Shown here one piece after another: positions 37,261 through 46,011 of a DNA stretch of 64,000 nt. The notes beneath the pieces were generated by a model. The model worked only from the letters and a program-made list of their open reading frames with translations. It ran no database searches and was not told the DNA's origin. Origin of the DNA: Streptomyces sp. NBC_01232 (GTDB lineage Bacteria; Actinomycetota; Actinomycetes; Streptomycetales; Streptomycetaceae); contig NZ_CP108518.1 in NCBI RefSeq assembly GCF_035989885.1, positions 620,001 through 684,000 on the forward strand. The letters run 5' to 3'. Position 1 is the first letter of the stretch; every line of letters starts with the position of its first letter. The position numbers and the translations under genes were made by a program.

Positions 37261-37403
37261 GCGGGGGTTGCCTCCGTTGCTCATGTGACAGGAGAGTCAA
37301 GCGGAGGCTTCCAGAACACTTATACGGAACGCAAGCGTGATCGTTTCTTCAACACACCTGCCCACCAACGGTAGTTGATGACATCAGGGCGGAAGACACC
37401 CTC

Positions 37404-38069
37404 CTAGCGAGGCGCGCGCCCGGCTGCGGGATCGGGGCCGCGCCACATCGGCCAGAGGGTCGGCCCGCCGTTCGGCAGCAGGAGCTCACCGGTGACGCGG
37501 AAGCCCAGCTTTTCGTAGAAGGGCACGTTGGTGATGTTGCTGGACTCCAGGTAGGCGGGCTGCCCCAACCGGTCGCAGTCGGCGAGCTGCTGGCGCAGCA
37601 GCGCCGAACCGACGCCCATCCCCTGGAGCCCGCGGTCCGTCCCCACGGCCGGCAGGTACCAGTGCGGCTCTGCCGGATGGGCCTCGTGCATGACCTCCTG
37701 GACCTCCCCGGCCCGTGGCATCCCTCGGAGGCCGAAGATGCCCGCGTACCGGGGGAGCGCCGCCAGTTCCCGTACGGCGGAGGTGCTCCAGCGCCCGGGT
37801 CCCGACCACAGCGCGGCCCCCAGCAGCCGTCCCTCGGCCGTCGCTGCGACGCGTACGGCGCCGGCGCGCGGCCGCTGCTGCCGCCGGGCCAGCCGGAAGT
37901 AGCGGGCGATCCGGCGCTCCCGCTCCCCGTCGGCGCCGGGAATCATCCAGGCCATGACCGGATCGTCGGCGAAGGCGCGGGCCAGGAGCGCGGCCACCGC
38001 CGCGGACTCGGCGGGCCGGGCGGGCCGGATCCCGTACCCGGCCGACAGCGGTGCTGGACGTGTGCTCAT
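37404..38069 (-). CDS. GNAT-family N-acetyltransferase
   Basis: 221-residue acetyl-CoA-dependent acetyltransferase. N-terminal YGIRPARPAESAAVAALLARAF, then the motif A region WYLPAVGTDRGLQGMGVGSALL with the Q-x-x-G-x-G loop, and motif B LESSNITNVPFYEKLGFR. This fuller form with a long middle insert (RRIARYFRLARRQQRP) resembles resistance-type and small-molecule GNATs. ATG at 38069 (MSTRPAPLSAG) taken because the extension upstream is Arg/Pro-rich and unsupported. Cytoplasmic, monocistronic. Confidence 0.88.
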   Translation of the reverse strand: MSTRPAPLSAGYGIRPARPAESAAVAALLARAFADDPVMAWMIPGADGERERRIARYFRLARRQQRPRAGAVRVAATAEGRLLGAALWSGPGRWSTSAVRELAALPRYAGIFGLRGMPRAGEVQEVMHEAHPAEPHWYLPAVGTDRGLQGMGVGSALLRQQLADCDRLGQPAYLESSNITNVPFYEKLGFRVTGELLLPNGGPTLWPMWRGPDPAAGRAPR

Positions 38070-38225
38070 GAGGCCACGGTAGGCAGCGGGACCGGGACGC
38101 CCCGCCCCGCGGCGGCGGACACGCCGGAGGCGCCACCCGCTCACCGCCGTCGGCCCGCCCACGGCCAGGGCACGGGGCGCCGCGGCCGGACCCGGGGGTC
38201 GCTCGGGCCACGACGCCCCACGGGG

Positions 38226-38591
38226 TCAGGAAGTGCGCTTCAGCGTCCAGGTGTTGGGGTTGAAGCTGGGGACCGCGGAGTAGCGACAGCCGCTCGAGTA
38301 GTAGGTGTTGGTGATGGTCCAGCCGGCGGGCGGCCAGGTGGACGCGCAGGCGTTGACCTGGGTACCGACCGGGTAGCCTCTGAGGTCCTTGATCTGCTTG
38401 GTGTTGGGCGTGAAGCCGGAGCCGCACCCGCCGCTGTTCCACCACTGGGTGTCCACCCAGCCGTCCGGGGTGAGCGTGCTGGAGCACATGGTGAGCGTGT
38501 CACCGGGTGCCGCCGATGCGGGACTCGCGGAGATCGCCAGGGCGGTGACGGCCATGGTGGCCAGAGCGGCGGCGTACCGGGTGCGGATCAC
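38226..38591 (-). CDS. Small secreted protein with two internal Cys repeats
   Basis: 121 residues. Signal peptide VIRTRYAAALATMAVTALAI, cleavage near SPASAA. The mature part (about 87 residues) has two similar ~40-residue units: CSSTLTPDGWVDTQWWNSGGC and CASTWPPAGWTITNTYYSSGC, giving C-x-S-T-x3-G-W-x6-(W/Y)2-(N/S)SG-C and suggesting two disulfide-linked modules. Unit 1 then has FTPNTKQIKDL and unit 2 FNPNTWTLKRT, again matching. Function unknown; might bind a surface polymer. GTG at 38591 follows AGGAGGAACGTCTCT. Confidence 0.82.
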   Translation of the reverse strand: MIRTRYAAALATMAVTALAISASPASAAPGDTLTMCSSTLTPDGWVDTQWWNSGGCGSGFTPNTKQIKDLRGYPVGTQVNACASTWPPAGWTITNTYYSSGCRYSAVPSFNPNTWTLKRTS

Positions 38592-38847
38592 AGAGACGTT
38601 CCTCCTAGGCGCGCTGGGAATCGCCGCCGACCATCGGCGGGCCGTTCCAGGCGCCCCGCTATTGCTATCCGACCGGTTCGGACTCCAGAAAGTCACCTTT
38701 TGGGCATAACTGCGTGACGGTTTAACGCCGTTGCCGTCGACCGCGGCCTGGTCGCTGGTGAGCTTGGGCCGCGTCTGCCGACGCGTGCGCGGGCGCGGAC
38801 GCGGGTTCGTGCGGAGAAAGCCCCGTCGTCGATGTTCCGCAGACAGG

Positions 38848-39339
38848 TCAGGGCTTCGCTTCGCGGACGTCCTTTCCCTCCTCGGCGAACGCCTTGAAGT
38901 CCCGCATGTGCTGCAGCGACTGCTTGCGGAAGGCGCCGGGCATCAGGAACCCCACCAGCCGCATCATCAAGCCGCTGAACCGGTACTCGTTCTCGCTCGC
39001 CCAGAGCGTCGTCTCCGGACCGGCCTCGGTCAGCCGGTCGCGCACGGCGCTCCACATGCCCTCGCCGACGATCTCGCGGTCGAAGTGAACGACGCTCCCT
39101 TTCGGGATCCCGTGCAGGTCTGTCGGTTCCCGGCGCGTGATTGTCTCGGTGCACTCCATCTTCCGCTGCCCCATCTGCATCACGACCCGCGACGTGGTGC
39201 CGACCTGCCCGTGCGCGCCGCTCAGCGGCTCATGCAGCACCAGGCCCCGCAGCCACTTCGGCATCTGCGCCGGGTCGGCGAGCAGCTGGACCACTTTCTC
39301 GCGCGGCAGGGCGATCTCGAGCGAGACGGTGTACTTCAT
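38848..39339 (-). CDS. SRPBCC/START-like ligand-binding protein
   Basis: 163 residues. Starts MKYTVSLEIALPREKVVQLLADPAQMPKWLRG, the typical SRPBCC first strand and ADP-W-x-G helix, with later strands MECTETITRREP and TTLWASENEYRFSG. These helix-grip proteins bind hydrophobic ligands; some are cyclases or aromatases, but no catalytic residues are recognisable. ATG at 39339 has GGAGGG upstream; the frame upstream is unsupported. Cytoplasmic, single gene. Confidence 0.85.
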   Translation of the reverse strand: MKYTVSLEIALPREKVVQLLADPAQMPKWLRGLVLHEPLSGAHGQVGTTSRVVMQMGQRKMECTETITRREPTDLHGIPKGSVVHFDREIVGEGMWSAVRDRLTEAGPETTLWASENEYRFSGLMMRLVGFLMPGAFRKQSLQHMRDFKAFAEEGKDVREAKP

Positions 39340-39448
39340 GGCGGAGCCCTCCGGGTTCCTGAGTGAACGAGCGATCCACTGAGCTCTCACCCGGACGAGG
39401 GATGCCCTGCCAAGATCACCGCTCCGTGCGGCCGGGCACGTCCACCCC

Positions 39449-40903
39449 TTAGGGCACGGTGAAGAGGACCTTGTCCTCGTCCGCGGCGGGGTCCGCCTGC
39501 TTGAGCGTGGCCCTGACGCTGGATCCGAGCTGGAGATCCAGGCCGTTGGTCGAGACGACCTTGGCCAGCACCGCCGGGTCGGCCAGGAACACCTTGCCCT
39601 CGCGCGGTCTGCCCCGCTCCGCGTCGGTGTCGATGACCGCGGCGTCGAACACCTCGCCCACGCGGTCCTTGAGCACCGCGGCCTCGGCCAGGTCCACGGT
39701 CTGCCGGTCCGCCGGGCCGCTCTTCCCCCGTGCCGTGTCGCACGGGATGCAGGACAGGGCGTCGAGCACCCAGTTCGGCGGGGGCTTGTCCGCGCACGCC
39801 ATCACGCACAGCTCATTGGTGTACCGGTCGACCAGGCGCCGCAGCGGAGCCGTGCAGTGGGCGTACGGGGCCGCCATCGCCGCGTGCATCGTGTACGCCG
39901 GCTTCTGGTTGTCGCGGAAGACGGTGTACTCCGCCTTGAGCATCGTGCTCGTGGCCTCGGTGAGGAAGGCCATGTGCTGCTGGTTCCGGGGATCGAGCTT
40001 GCGGACCAGCGTGGCGTACGAGATGCCGGGCCGCCAGACGATGCCCAGGGCCTTCGCGATGTCGTGCAGGCGTTTGCTCACGTTCTGATCGGCCTGCTCC
40101 TTCTGGGTCCGCAGGATGCCGGTACCCGTGTCGAGCATGATCTGGGCCGCGGACATGCCGGTCATGAGGGAGATCTGCTCGTTCCAGCCCTCGACCGGCA
40201 GCGTCGCCACGTAGCGCAGCCGGAACGATCCGTCCTTGAGGATGACCTCCTGGTCCGGCAGGTTCACCGAGATGCCGCCGCGCGCGATTTCGACCGCCTC
40301 CCGCAGCTCGCCGATCTCGCGCAGCAGGGCGAGGGAGTCCGACGCCGTGCCGTTCTCGATGGCCTGCTGGGCGTAGGCGTAGTCGAACTGGGCCCGACTG
40401 CAGATCATGGCCCGGCTCACGGACGAGTCGGTCAGATTGCCGTGGGCGTCGAGGTCGTGCTGCCACAACAGGGCTGGGCGTTTCTTGTTCGGCAGCAGGC
40501 TGGCCGCGTCCTCGGAGAGGACGGGCGGGTGCAGGGGCACCTTGAGGTCGGGGAAGTACAGCGTCTCGATCCTGTCGTGCGCCTCGATGTCCAGAGGGCT
40601 GCCCGCCCTGACGAAGGTGGCCACATCCGCGATGGCGTAGTACACGCGGTAGCCGCCACCCGGCCGCCGTTCCAGGTGCATGGCCTGGTCGAGGTCCTTG
40701 GAGGCCGGCGGATCGATCGTGAAGAACGGCAGGTGGGTGGCGTCCTTGTCGGGCAAGCGCGCCTCACGCTTGGCCTTGTCGGCCGCATTGAGTACGCGCT
40801 TGGGGAAGCTCAGGGGAACCTTCAGCTCCGCGCGGAGTTCCTCCAGCGCGGTGCGCAGAGCGTCCTGGGCCTCGGCAGACATGTGCATCGGGCGGCGTCG
40901 CAT
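39449..40903 (-). CDS. RNB-domain ribonuclease (RNase II/R family)
   Basis: 484 residues, shorter than RNase II or R because the N-terminal cold-shock domains are missing. The RNB core is clear: FTIDPPASKDLDQAMHLERR carries the Asp cluster for Mg (D-x5-D-x-D), followed by YRVYYAIADVATFVRAGSPLD and FPDLKVPLHPPVLSEDAASLLPNK. Later GISYATLVRKL and APYAHCTAPLRRLVDRYTN match the conserved end of RNB. The last ~80 residues look like the S1-like C-terminal part. Hydrolyses RNA 3'-5' by family knowledge. Such lone RNB proteins are conserved in Streptomyces. ATG at 40903 chosen (MRRRPMHMSAEA). Confidence 0.9.
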   Translation of the reverse strand: MRRRPMHMSAEAQDALRTALEELRAELKVPLSFPKRVLNAADKAKREARLPDKDATHLPFFTIDPPASKDLDQAMHLERRPGGGYRVYYAIADVATFVRAGSPLDIEAHDRIETLYFPDLKVPLHPPVLSEDAASLLPNKKRPALLWQHDLDAHGNLTDSSVSRAMICSRAQFDYAYAQQAIENGTASDSLALLREIGELREAVEIARGGISVNLPDQEVILKDGSFRLRYVATLPVEGWNEQISLMTGMSAAQIMLDTGTGILRTQKEQADQNVSKRLHDIAKALGIVWRPGISYATLVRKLDPRNQQHMAFLTEATSTMLKAEYTVFRDNQKPAYTMHAAMAAPYAHCTAPLRRLVDRYTNELCVMACADKPPPNWVLDALSCIPCDTARGKSGPADRQTVDLAEAAVLKDRVGEVFDAAVIDTDAERGRPREGKVFLADPAVLAKVVSTNGLDLQLGSSVRATLKQADPAADEDKVLFTVP

Positions 40904-41124
40904 GCCCCGAGCGTAGGACGGCGGTCACGAACCGGCACGGCGAGCGGGGCCGGCCGGCGGAGGGGACCGCGGCGACGACAGCCGCGCGGGGAGGGGAAGT
41001 CCGCGCCCGAGCGGTACCGCCGCCCGGGGAGATTACGCAGTGTCACCGTGCCGGTTCCGTGCTTACGGCGAGCCACTGTGCGACGTTGGGCGCCGACCCG
41101 AGTCTGAGCGGAGGGACGGACACC

Positions 41125-41763
41125 GTGATGCCGGACATCAGACGCGGCTTCGCCGCGGCGACGCTGCTGACAGCCCTCATCATGACCTCCACGGCGTGCG
41201 GGGGATCCGACTCCGAGCCCGTCGAGATCCGTGACACCGCAACCACCGGCACGGAGACCAGTACGTCCCCCACCGCGCCGGCGGACGAGGATCTGGGCAA
41301 GGTCTTCCCCGGCACCGACGGAGGCTCCGGCGGTGGCACGACGCTGTCCGTGCCGAGGGCACAACTGGATGAGCCCGCCAGAGGCACCATGGAGTTCGCC
41401 AACGACCAGCAGGTGCCCCTTACCGTCCAGCCGCTGAGGGCCACGACCGACAGCGGGGAGCTTTCGATCGTCGGGGACGGCTGCACCGGCGTCACACTTC
41501 AGCCCCAGGAGACGTGCAGCGTCCAGGTCAGCCACACCGCCCAGGAAGCCGGCACGTGGACGGGCACGGTCACCGCTCCGACCGCCGAGGGGCCCGTGTT
41601 CTCGGTGACCCTGACCGGTGAGGCCGTCGAGGCCGCACCGGAGACGACCTCCGAACCCCCGTCGCCGGAGCCCGACGAGACCCCGGAAACCCCCGACGGG
41701 ACCGAGACCCCGGAGACCCCCGACGGGACCCTGACTCCCACGCCCGAGCCCGAGCTCACCTGA
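41125..41763 (+). CDS. Putative lipoprotein with an Ig-like domain and Pro/Thr/Glu tail
   Basis: 212 residues. N-terminal signal RRGFAAATLLTALIMTSTACGGS: the STAC box fits a lipidated Cys loosely (a Ser at -3). The linker is Thr/Gly-rich, then a beta domain about 90-180 with CTGVTLQPQETCSVQVSHTA and WTGTVTAPTAEGPVFSVTLTG, like the abnormal-spindle/choice-of-anchor Ig fold, including a Cys pair. The tail repeats ETPDGTETPETPDGT (acidic Pro/Thr), typical of wall-spanning linkers. GTG at 41125 (GGAGGG upstream), ATG one codon on. Overlaps the convergent membrane protein by 8 bp. Confidence 0.78.
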   Translation: MMPDIRRGFAAATLLTALIMTSTACGGSDSEPVEIRDTATTGTETSTSPTAPADEDLGKVFPGTDGGSGGGTTLSVPRAQLDEPARGTMEFANDQQVPLTVQPLRATTDSGELSIVGDGCTGVTLQPQETCSVQVSHTAQEAGTWTGTVTAPTAEGPVFSVTLTGEAVEAAPETTSEPPSPEPDETPETPDGTETPETPDGTLTPTPEPELT

Positions 41764-42682
41764 CAGACCCCTTCATCTCCACCCGGACCGTGCCGTCGTC
41801 GTCCGGGAGCACGACCGTCACGGTGTTCTTGTACCCCCCGTAGTAGGGGACGAGGTAGAAGCGGGTCGGGGTCTTCACCAGGAGGCGAAAGCCTCTGTAC
41901 CGGTATCGGTAGGGCCCGGCCCGGGCACCCAGGTCCCTGAACGCCACATCCTTGGCGTGGTGGACCAGCGGCAGGCGCGAAAGGACCTCCACGGCCGGGC
42001 TTTGCTTCATACCACCGTTCGCGTCAGCCACCGCTTGCGTCTCGCCCGCCATCGCCGCGTACCGGGACACGCCGTAGAACAGGCTCAATGTCAGCATCCC
42101 CAGGAGCAACGCCCCGGCCACGAGCCACAGCCGGTCGGCGTCGCGCACCCGAGGGTTCCGCCGCCCGGCATCGTGTTGCCCGAGGCGCACCTGGACGGCG
42201 AAGAAGGCCAGGCTGGATCCGAGGGCCACCATGAGGCTGGGCAGCAGCCCGCGGGGCCAGCCCGCGGGGAGGAAGGCGAGCAGGTCTTCCCGGAAGAACA
42301 CGGGGTAGCCCCCGACCACCCCCAGGAGCAGTCCCACCGCCAGCAGCGCGCGGTACACCGTGCGGCGCCGCCCCTCGTTCTCCGGGCGGGCCAGGGCGTG
42401 CCCGAGCCAGCCGAGCACCAGCAGGACGACGAGCCCGCAGACGAGCAGCATCCAGACCGGGAAGAAGAGGGCCTTCGGGCTGCGCGCGAGGACGGCCTCG
42501 ACGGAGATGGGCAGGTCGCTGACCGGGACGCCGAACGCACGGTAGTAGGCCTCGTTGTACTGGTTGCCGAAGTAGTAGAGCAGCCCGAGTACGACGGCCC
42601 CGGGCGCCGCGACGTACGCCGCCTTGTCCAGGAACGACCATCTGGGAGGTGCCGACACGGGCCGTCGCGCCTTCACGGACAT
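41756..42682 (-). CDS. Multi-pass membrane protein of unknown function
   Basis: 308 residues with about five membrane helices: near 23-44 (VAAPGAVVLGLLYYFGNQY), 70-96 (LFFPVWMLLVCGLVVLLVLGWL), 110-127, 145-165 and 185-205 (LWLVAGALLLGMLTLSLFYG). The C-terminal ~100 residues are an extramembrane beta-rich domain (GFRLLVKTPTRFYLVPYYGG and TVTVVLPDDD). No transporter or enzyme motif recognised. Its 3' end overlaps the convergent lipoprotein gene by 8 bp. Start ATG MSVKARRPVS is clear. Confidence 0.8.
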   Translation of the reverse strand: MSVKARRPVSAPPRWSFLDKAAYVAAPGAVVLGLLYYFGNQYNEAYYRAFGVPVSDLPISVEAVLARSPKALFFPVWMLLVCGLVVLLVLGWLGHALARPENEGRRRTVYRALLAVGLLLGVVGGYPVFFREDLLAFLPAGWPRGLLPSLMVALGSSLAFFAVQVRLGQHDAGRRNPRVRDADRLWLVAGALLLGMLTLSLFYGVSRYAAMAGETQAVADANGGMKQSPAVEVLSRLPLVHHAKDVAFRDLGARAGPYRYRYRGFRLLVKTPTRFYLVPYYGGYKNTVTVVLPDDDGTVRVEMKGSVR

Positions 42683-42845
42683 GCGCTCAGTCTGTCCGCC
42701 CGTCCCCGTGCCCGCACGTAATGGCCGCCCGCCCGGCTGACATCCCGCCGTACCGGTGAGGCCAAAACCGGCGGCAGGCCGGGAGCCCGCCGAGCGTCGT
42801 GGTCGGTCCGTGGGCGCGAGAGCCGGGTATCGCGTTCCGTCGCCG

Positions 42846-43631
42846 TCAGCCGATCGGCTGCCTGGATTCGGCGCGCACTTTGAGGGTCGTCCCCGCGAAC
42901 GCGGCGAGGTCGATGGATCCGGGCTTCTGCTGCGAGGACTCCGGGGTGACGAAGCCGACCGAGGCGCCCGTGTTCTCGTCGGCCCAGGCGCACATCGGCA
43001 GGGAACTCTCGGCCCCGCCCTGCCGCACGGTCACCACCTGGCAGGACACGGTGACGTCGGATCCGGGGGGCGTGATGTCCCGTGCAGGGACCGCCAGGGA
43101 CGCGCCCTGGGGGTCCGTGGCACCGTCGAGCATCTTCCTGCGGGCGCCCGCGGGGTCCTTGAACCGGCCGTACATTCCCGAGATGACCAGGGCACTCGCC
43201 CCGTTCGACGATGCGGAGGTGTACTGGCCGACCGCCGGCTTCGGATCGCGGATCTTCGAGTCGTAGCTGCCGCTCAGGGCTTCCTTGCCCTCTGTGGCCG
43301 AAAGGTCCTGGACCAGCTTGTACTCGCCGCCCACCAGCGTCTCGGGAACGGTCAGCCGGTACCTGGCCTCGGGGAAGCCGGATCCGCCCAACGAGGCCGC
43401 GAACGCGGCGAATGCGCCGAGCGCCACCAGCGACCCCGCGACGATCCCGATCACCATGCCCGTCCGGCTCTTGCGCTGCGGCGTGCCCATCGGCGGCTGC
43501 CCCCAGGCTCCTTGACCGGGGTACGGCTGCTGGTACGCGGGCTGCGCGGCGTACGGCTGCGCACCGTACGGGTTCGGGGGCTGCGGGGGCCCGTACGGGC
43601 CGGGGGACTGCGGGGGCGGGGGCATGCTCAT
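42846..43631 (-). CDS. Pro-rich N-terminus, single-pass membrane protein with outside domain
   Basis: 261 residues. Cytosolic N-terminus rich in P/Q/Y/G (SMPPPPQSPGPYGPPQPPN), a basic stop RKSRTG, one membrane helix MVIGIVAGSLVALGAFAAFA at about 58-78, then a secreted-side domain of about 180 residues with one Cys pair (SCQ, MCAW). This layout is very common in Streptomyces and often linked with sensing or secretion, but function is unknown. ATG at 43631 was used since the upstream extension has no support. Divergent from the Nudix-like gene. Confidence 0.8.
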   Translation of the reverse strand: MSMPPPPQSPGPYGPPQPPNPYGAQPYAAQPAYQQPYPGQGAWGQPPMGTPQRKSRTGMVIGIVAGSLVALGAFAAFAASLGGSGFPEARYRLTVPETLVGGEYKLVQDLSATEGKEALSGSYDSKIRDPKPAVGQYTSASSNGASALVISGMYGRFKDPAGARRKMLDGATDPQGASLAVPARDITPPGSDVTVSCQVVTVRQGGAESSLPMCAWADENTGASVGFVTPESSQQKPGSIDLAAFAGTTLKVRAESRQPIG

Positions 43632-43791
43632 GCCCGAACGGTACGTCAGCCCGGCACGCGCCCGGCACGCGCCCGGGACCGACCGTCGCACCCTTCCCGT
43701 GCCCCCGCCCTCCCTGGCAACGGGGTTCCGCGCCAAAGCTCGTGGACGTGTGATCTGGGCCGGGGCCCACGAGGGAACGTAGGATCAAGGA

Positions 43792-44328
43792 ATGTCTGAC
43801 ACGACCGAAACCACGCCCGGCTGGCTGAGCAGCGACGAGCTGAACACGGCCCGGGCCCGGATGCCGATCCTGTACGTCGAGGCAGTCCCCGTACGCGTGG
43901 ACGACACCGGCGAAGTCACAAGCATCGGGCTGCTCCTGCGGATCGGAGCGGACGGGACGATCAACCGGGCGCTGGTGTCCGGCCGTGTCATGCACCACGA
44001 GCGGATCCGTGACGCGCTGCTCCGCCACTTGGAAAAGGATCTGGGCCCGGTGGCCCTCCCCCGCATCCCCGCCGCCCTCCAGCCCTTCACGGTCGCCGAG
44101 TACTTCCCCACGGTGGGCATCACCCCCTATCACGACCCTCGCCAGCACGCGGTGTCGCTCGCCTACATCGTGCCGGTCGCGGGTGACTGCCGTCCTCGGC
44201 AGGACGCCCTGGACCTGGTCTGGTTCAGCCCGCAGGAAGCGCTCTCGGCGGCCGTGCAGGGCGAGATGCCGGGCGGCCACGCGGTGTTGCTGAAGCAGGC
44301 CCTCGCGCACCTGGGTTACGCGTACTGA
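43792..44328 (+). CDS. Nudix-fold protein with a degenerate Nudix box (DUF4916-like)
   Basis: 178 residues, matching the Streptomyces DUF4916 pattern (ELNTARARMPILYVEAVPVR, FTVAEYFPTVGITPYHDPRQ, AYIVPVAGDCRPRQDALDL). The Nudix box reads GRVMHHERIRDALLRHLEKD: the canonical G-x5-E-x7-R-E-U-x-E-E is kept up to Arg, but E is His and the EE pair is Lys-Asp, so metal-dependent hydrolysis may be lost or changed. Cytoplasmic. ATG follows AAGGA very closely. Convergent with the TetR gene. Confidence 0.8.
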   Translation: MSDTTETTPGWLSSDELNTARARMPILYVEAVPVRVDDTGEVTSIGLLLRIGADGTINRALVSGRVMHHERIRDALLRHLEKDLGPVALPRIPAALQPFTVAEYFPTVGITPYHDPRQHAVSLAYIVPVAGDCRPRQDALDLVWFSPQEALSAAVQGEMPGGHAVLLKQALAHLGYAY

Positions 44329-44385
44329 GGTCGCCGCGGCCGCGGCAGGCACCCTGCATGACGCTCACCGGCGCGACCGGCAGGT

Positions 44386-44958
44386 CTACGGACTCTGCGT
44401 CGGGGTGAACTTCGTGAGGATCAGCAGGGTGTCGACGAGGTCCTCGGCCGGGGCGCCGGTCGCCAGGCGGCGCAGCTGCTGCCCGAAGACCAGGGCGACG
44501 GCCACGCCGGCCAGGCGCTCGGGGTCCGGGACGCCGAGTTGGGTCAGGATCCGGGTGGCCAGCAGGTCGTAGGCGGCGAAGCACTCGGCCGCGGCGGCGC
44601 GCAGCCGTTCGTCGCGGCCGGCCTGGACGTACAGCTCGAACGGCGCGATGTGGCGGCTGTCGAAGGCGTTGCCGCCCGCGACCTGTGCCACCACCTCGGC
44701 CGCCTGGCCGATGTCGAACTGCTCGTCGGAGCATGCGTCGGCGAGCGCCGTGAAGTGGCGGGTCTCCTCGGCCACGAAGTGCAGCAGGCTCTCGCGCAGC
44801 AGCTCGTGCTGCGTCGCGAAGTGGTAGGTGACGGAACCGAGTGAGACCCCGGCCTCCTTGGCGATCCGCCGATTGGTGACGGCGGCGATGCCGTCCTGAC
44901 CGATGATCCGCAGCACGGCGTCGATGATGCTCTGGCGGGTGTCGGAAGCAGGGGGCAT
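44386..44958 (-). CDS. TetR-family regulator
   Basis: 190 residues. DNA-binding N-terminus RQSIIDAVLRIIGQDGIAAV-TNRRIAKEAGVSLGSVTYHFATQ matches the TetR helix-turn-helix and its LGSVTYHF recognition helix. The C-terminal ~140 residues are an unassigned ligand-binding/dimer domain. ATG at 44958 gives the typical short start MPPASDTRQ. Divergent from an SDR gene; a perfect 24-bp palindrome lies between, so it very likely represses the SDR gene and possibly itself until the ligand binds. Confidence 0.92.
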   Translation of the reverse strand: MPPASDTRQSIIDAVLRIIGQDGIAAVTNRRIAKEAGVSLGSVTYHFATQHELLRESLLHFVAEETRHFTALADACSDEQFDIGQAAEVVAQVAGGNAFDSRHIAPFELYVQAGRDERLRAAAAECFAAYDLLATRILTQLGVPDPERLAGVAVALVFGQQLRRLATGAPAEDLVDTLLILTKFTPTQSP

Positions 44959-45051
44959 GGCGCAATTCTGCCCCATCGGGCGGCTGGGCCTTCCCGGAGG
45001 GGCCGCGGGGTCGGGGGCTGCCGCGCTGTGGACAAGCAGCGGACTCATCCA

Positions 45052-45075
45052 TACTGTTCGTTCGAACGAACAGTA
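45052..45075. promoter_or_regulatory. Predicted TetR operator, perfect palindrome
   Basis: TACTGTTCGTTC followed by its exact reverse complement GAACGAACAGTA, 24 bp. It lies 26-55 bp before the SDR start and about 94 bp before the TetR start. Confidence 0.85.
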
Positions 45076-45106
45076 GAGGGACTTCGTCAGCCGCACGGGA
45101 GTGGTC

Positions 45107-45898
45107 GTGGACATATCCGGATCGAACGTTCTACTGACCGGCGCCACCGGGGGCATCGGCGCCGCCCTGGCAGCGCGCCTGACCGCCCAAGGGGCCCGCC
45201 TGACGGTCACCGGGCGGCGCGAGGAAGCCCTCAAGGCCACCGCCGACGCCTGCGGCGCCCGCACCGTGGTCGCCGATCTGGCCGTACGTTCCGATGTCGT
45301 ACACCTCGCCGAAAGCTGCGCGGAGGCGGACATCCTCGTCGCGAACGCCGCCCTGCCCGCCAGCGGCGACCTGCTGGACTACACCGAGGACCAGCTCGAC
45401 CGCGCCCTCGACGTCAACCTCCGCGCGCCCCTCATGCTCTCCCGGCTGCTCGCGGAGCACATGGTGGGCCGCGGCCGCGGCCACATCGTGCTGGTCGGTT
45501 CCATTTCCGGCAAGGCCGCTACCAAGTCGACCTCCCTGTACAACGCGACGAAGTTCGGGCTGCGCGGATTCGCGCTCGCCCTGCGCCAGGAACTCAGGGG
45601 CACCGGCGTGGGAGTGTCCCTGGTCCAGCCCGGATTCGTCCGCGACGCCGGCATGTTCGCGGCCACCGGTGCCACCACGCCGAACGGCATCAGGACCGTC
45701 ACCCCCGGCCAGGTCGCCGACGGCGTCGTACGAGCCGTCCGGCGCGACCTGTGCGAGGTCAACGTCGCGCCCCTGGAGCTGCGGCTGCTGAGCGCCATCG
45801 CCGGGCAGTTCCCCGGGTTCGCCGAGCGAGTCCAGGCCCGGTCGGACGTCGACGGCTCCGTGCGACAGATCGTCGAGGCCCAGCGCTCACGCCGCTAG
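45107..45898 (+). CDS. Short-chain dehydrogenase/reductase (SDR)
   Basis: 263-residue NAD(P)-dependent oxidoreductase. Cofactor motif TGATGGIG (T-G-x3-G-x-G), NNAG-like VANAALPAS, catalytic Ser in LVGSISGKA and YNATK with Tyr/Lys of the YxxxK pair. RR in VTGRREEAL after strand 2 suggests NADP(H). The start is taken at the second of two nearby GTGs (VDISGSN) since GGGAG lies five bases upstream. Likely repressed by the divergent TetR. Substrate unknown. Its stop codon abuts the inverted-repeat element at 45898. Confidence 0.92.
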   Translation: MDISGSNVLLTGATGGIGAALAARLTAQGARLTVTGRREEALKATADACGARTVVADLAVRSDVVHLAESCAEADILVANAALPASGDLLDYTEDQLDRALDVNLRAPLMLSRLLAEHMVGRGRGHIVLVGSISGKAATKSTSLYNATKFGLRGFALALRQELRGTGVGVSLVQPGFVRDAGMFAATGATTPNGIRTVTPGQVADGVVRAVRRDLCEVNVAPLELRLLSAIAGQFPGFAERVQARSDVDGSVRQIVEAQRSRR

Positions 45899-46011
45899 GC
45901 CGTCTCTTTCAGATCTTGCTCCCCCAGGTACCGCGGGGAGGTGCCCCCAGGCCCGCGCTGCCCGGCACCGGACAACGCGGGCTCGGCCGGCACGATCCGA
46001 AAGAGACGGCC
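45898..46011. mobile_element. Inverted-repeat element, possible MITE or IS remnant
   Basis: 22-bp arms at 45898-45919 and 45990-46011 match at 20 of 22 positions (GGCCGTCTCTTTC...GATC...TGC). The 114-bp unit has a GC-rich interior with a smaller hairpin-forming CTCCCC/GGGGAG. It starts at the last base of the SDR stop TAG and no gene fits inside. Could be a terminator; the arm length and imperfect match favour an element end pair. Confidence 0.45.
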
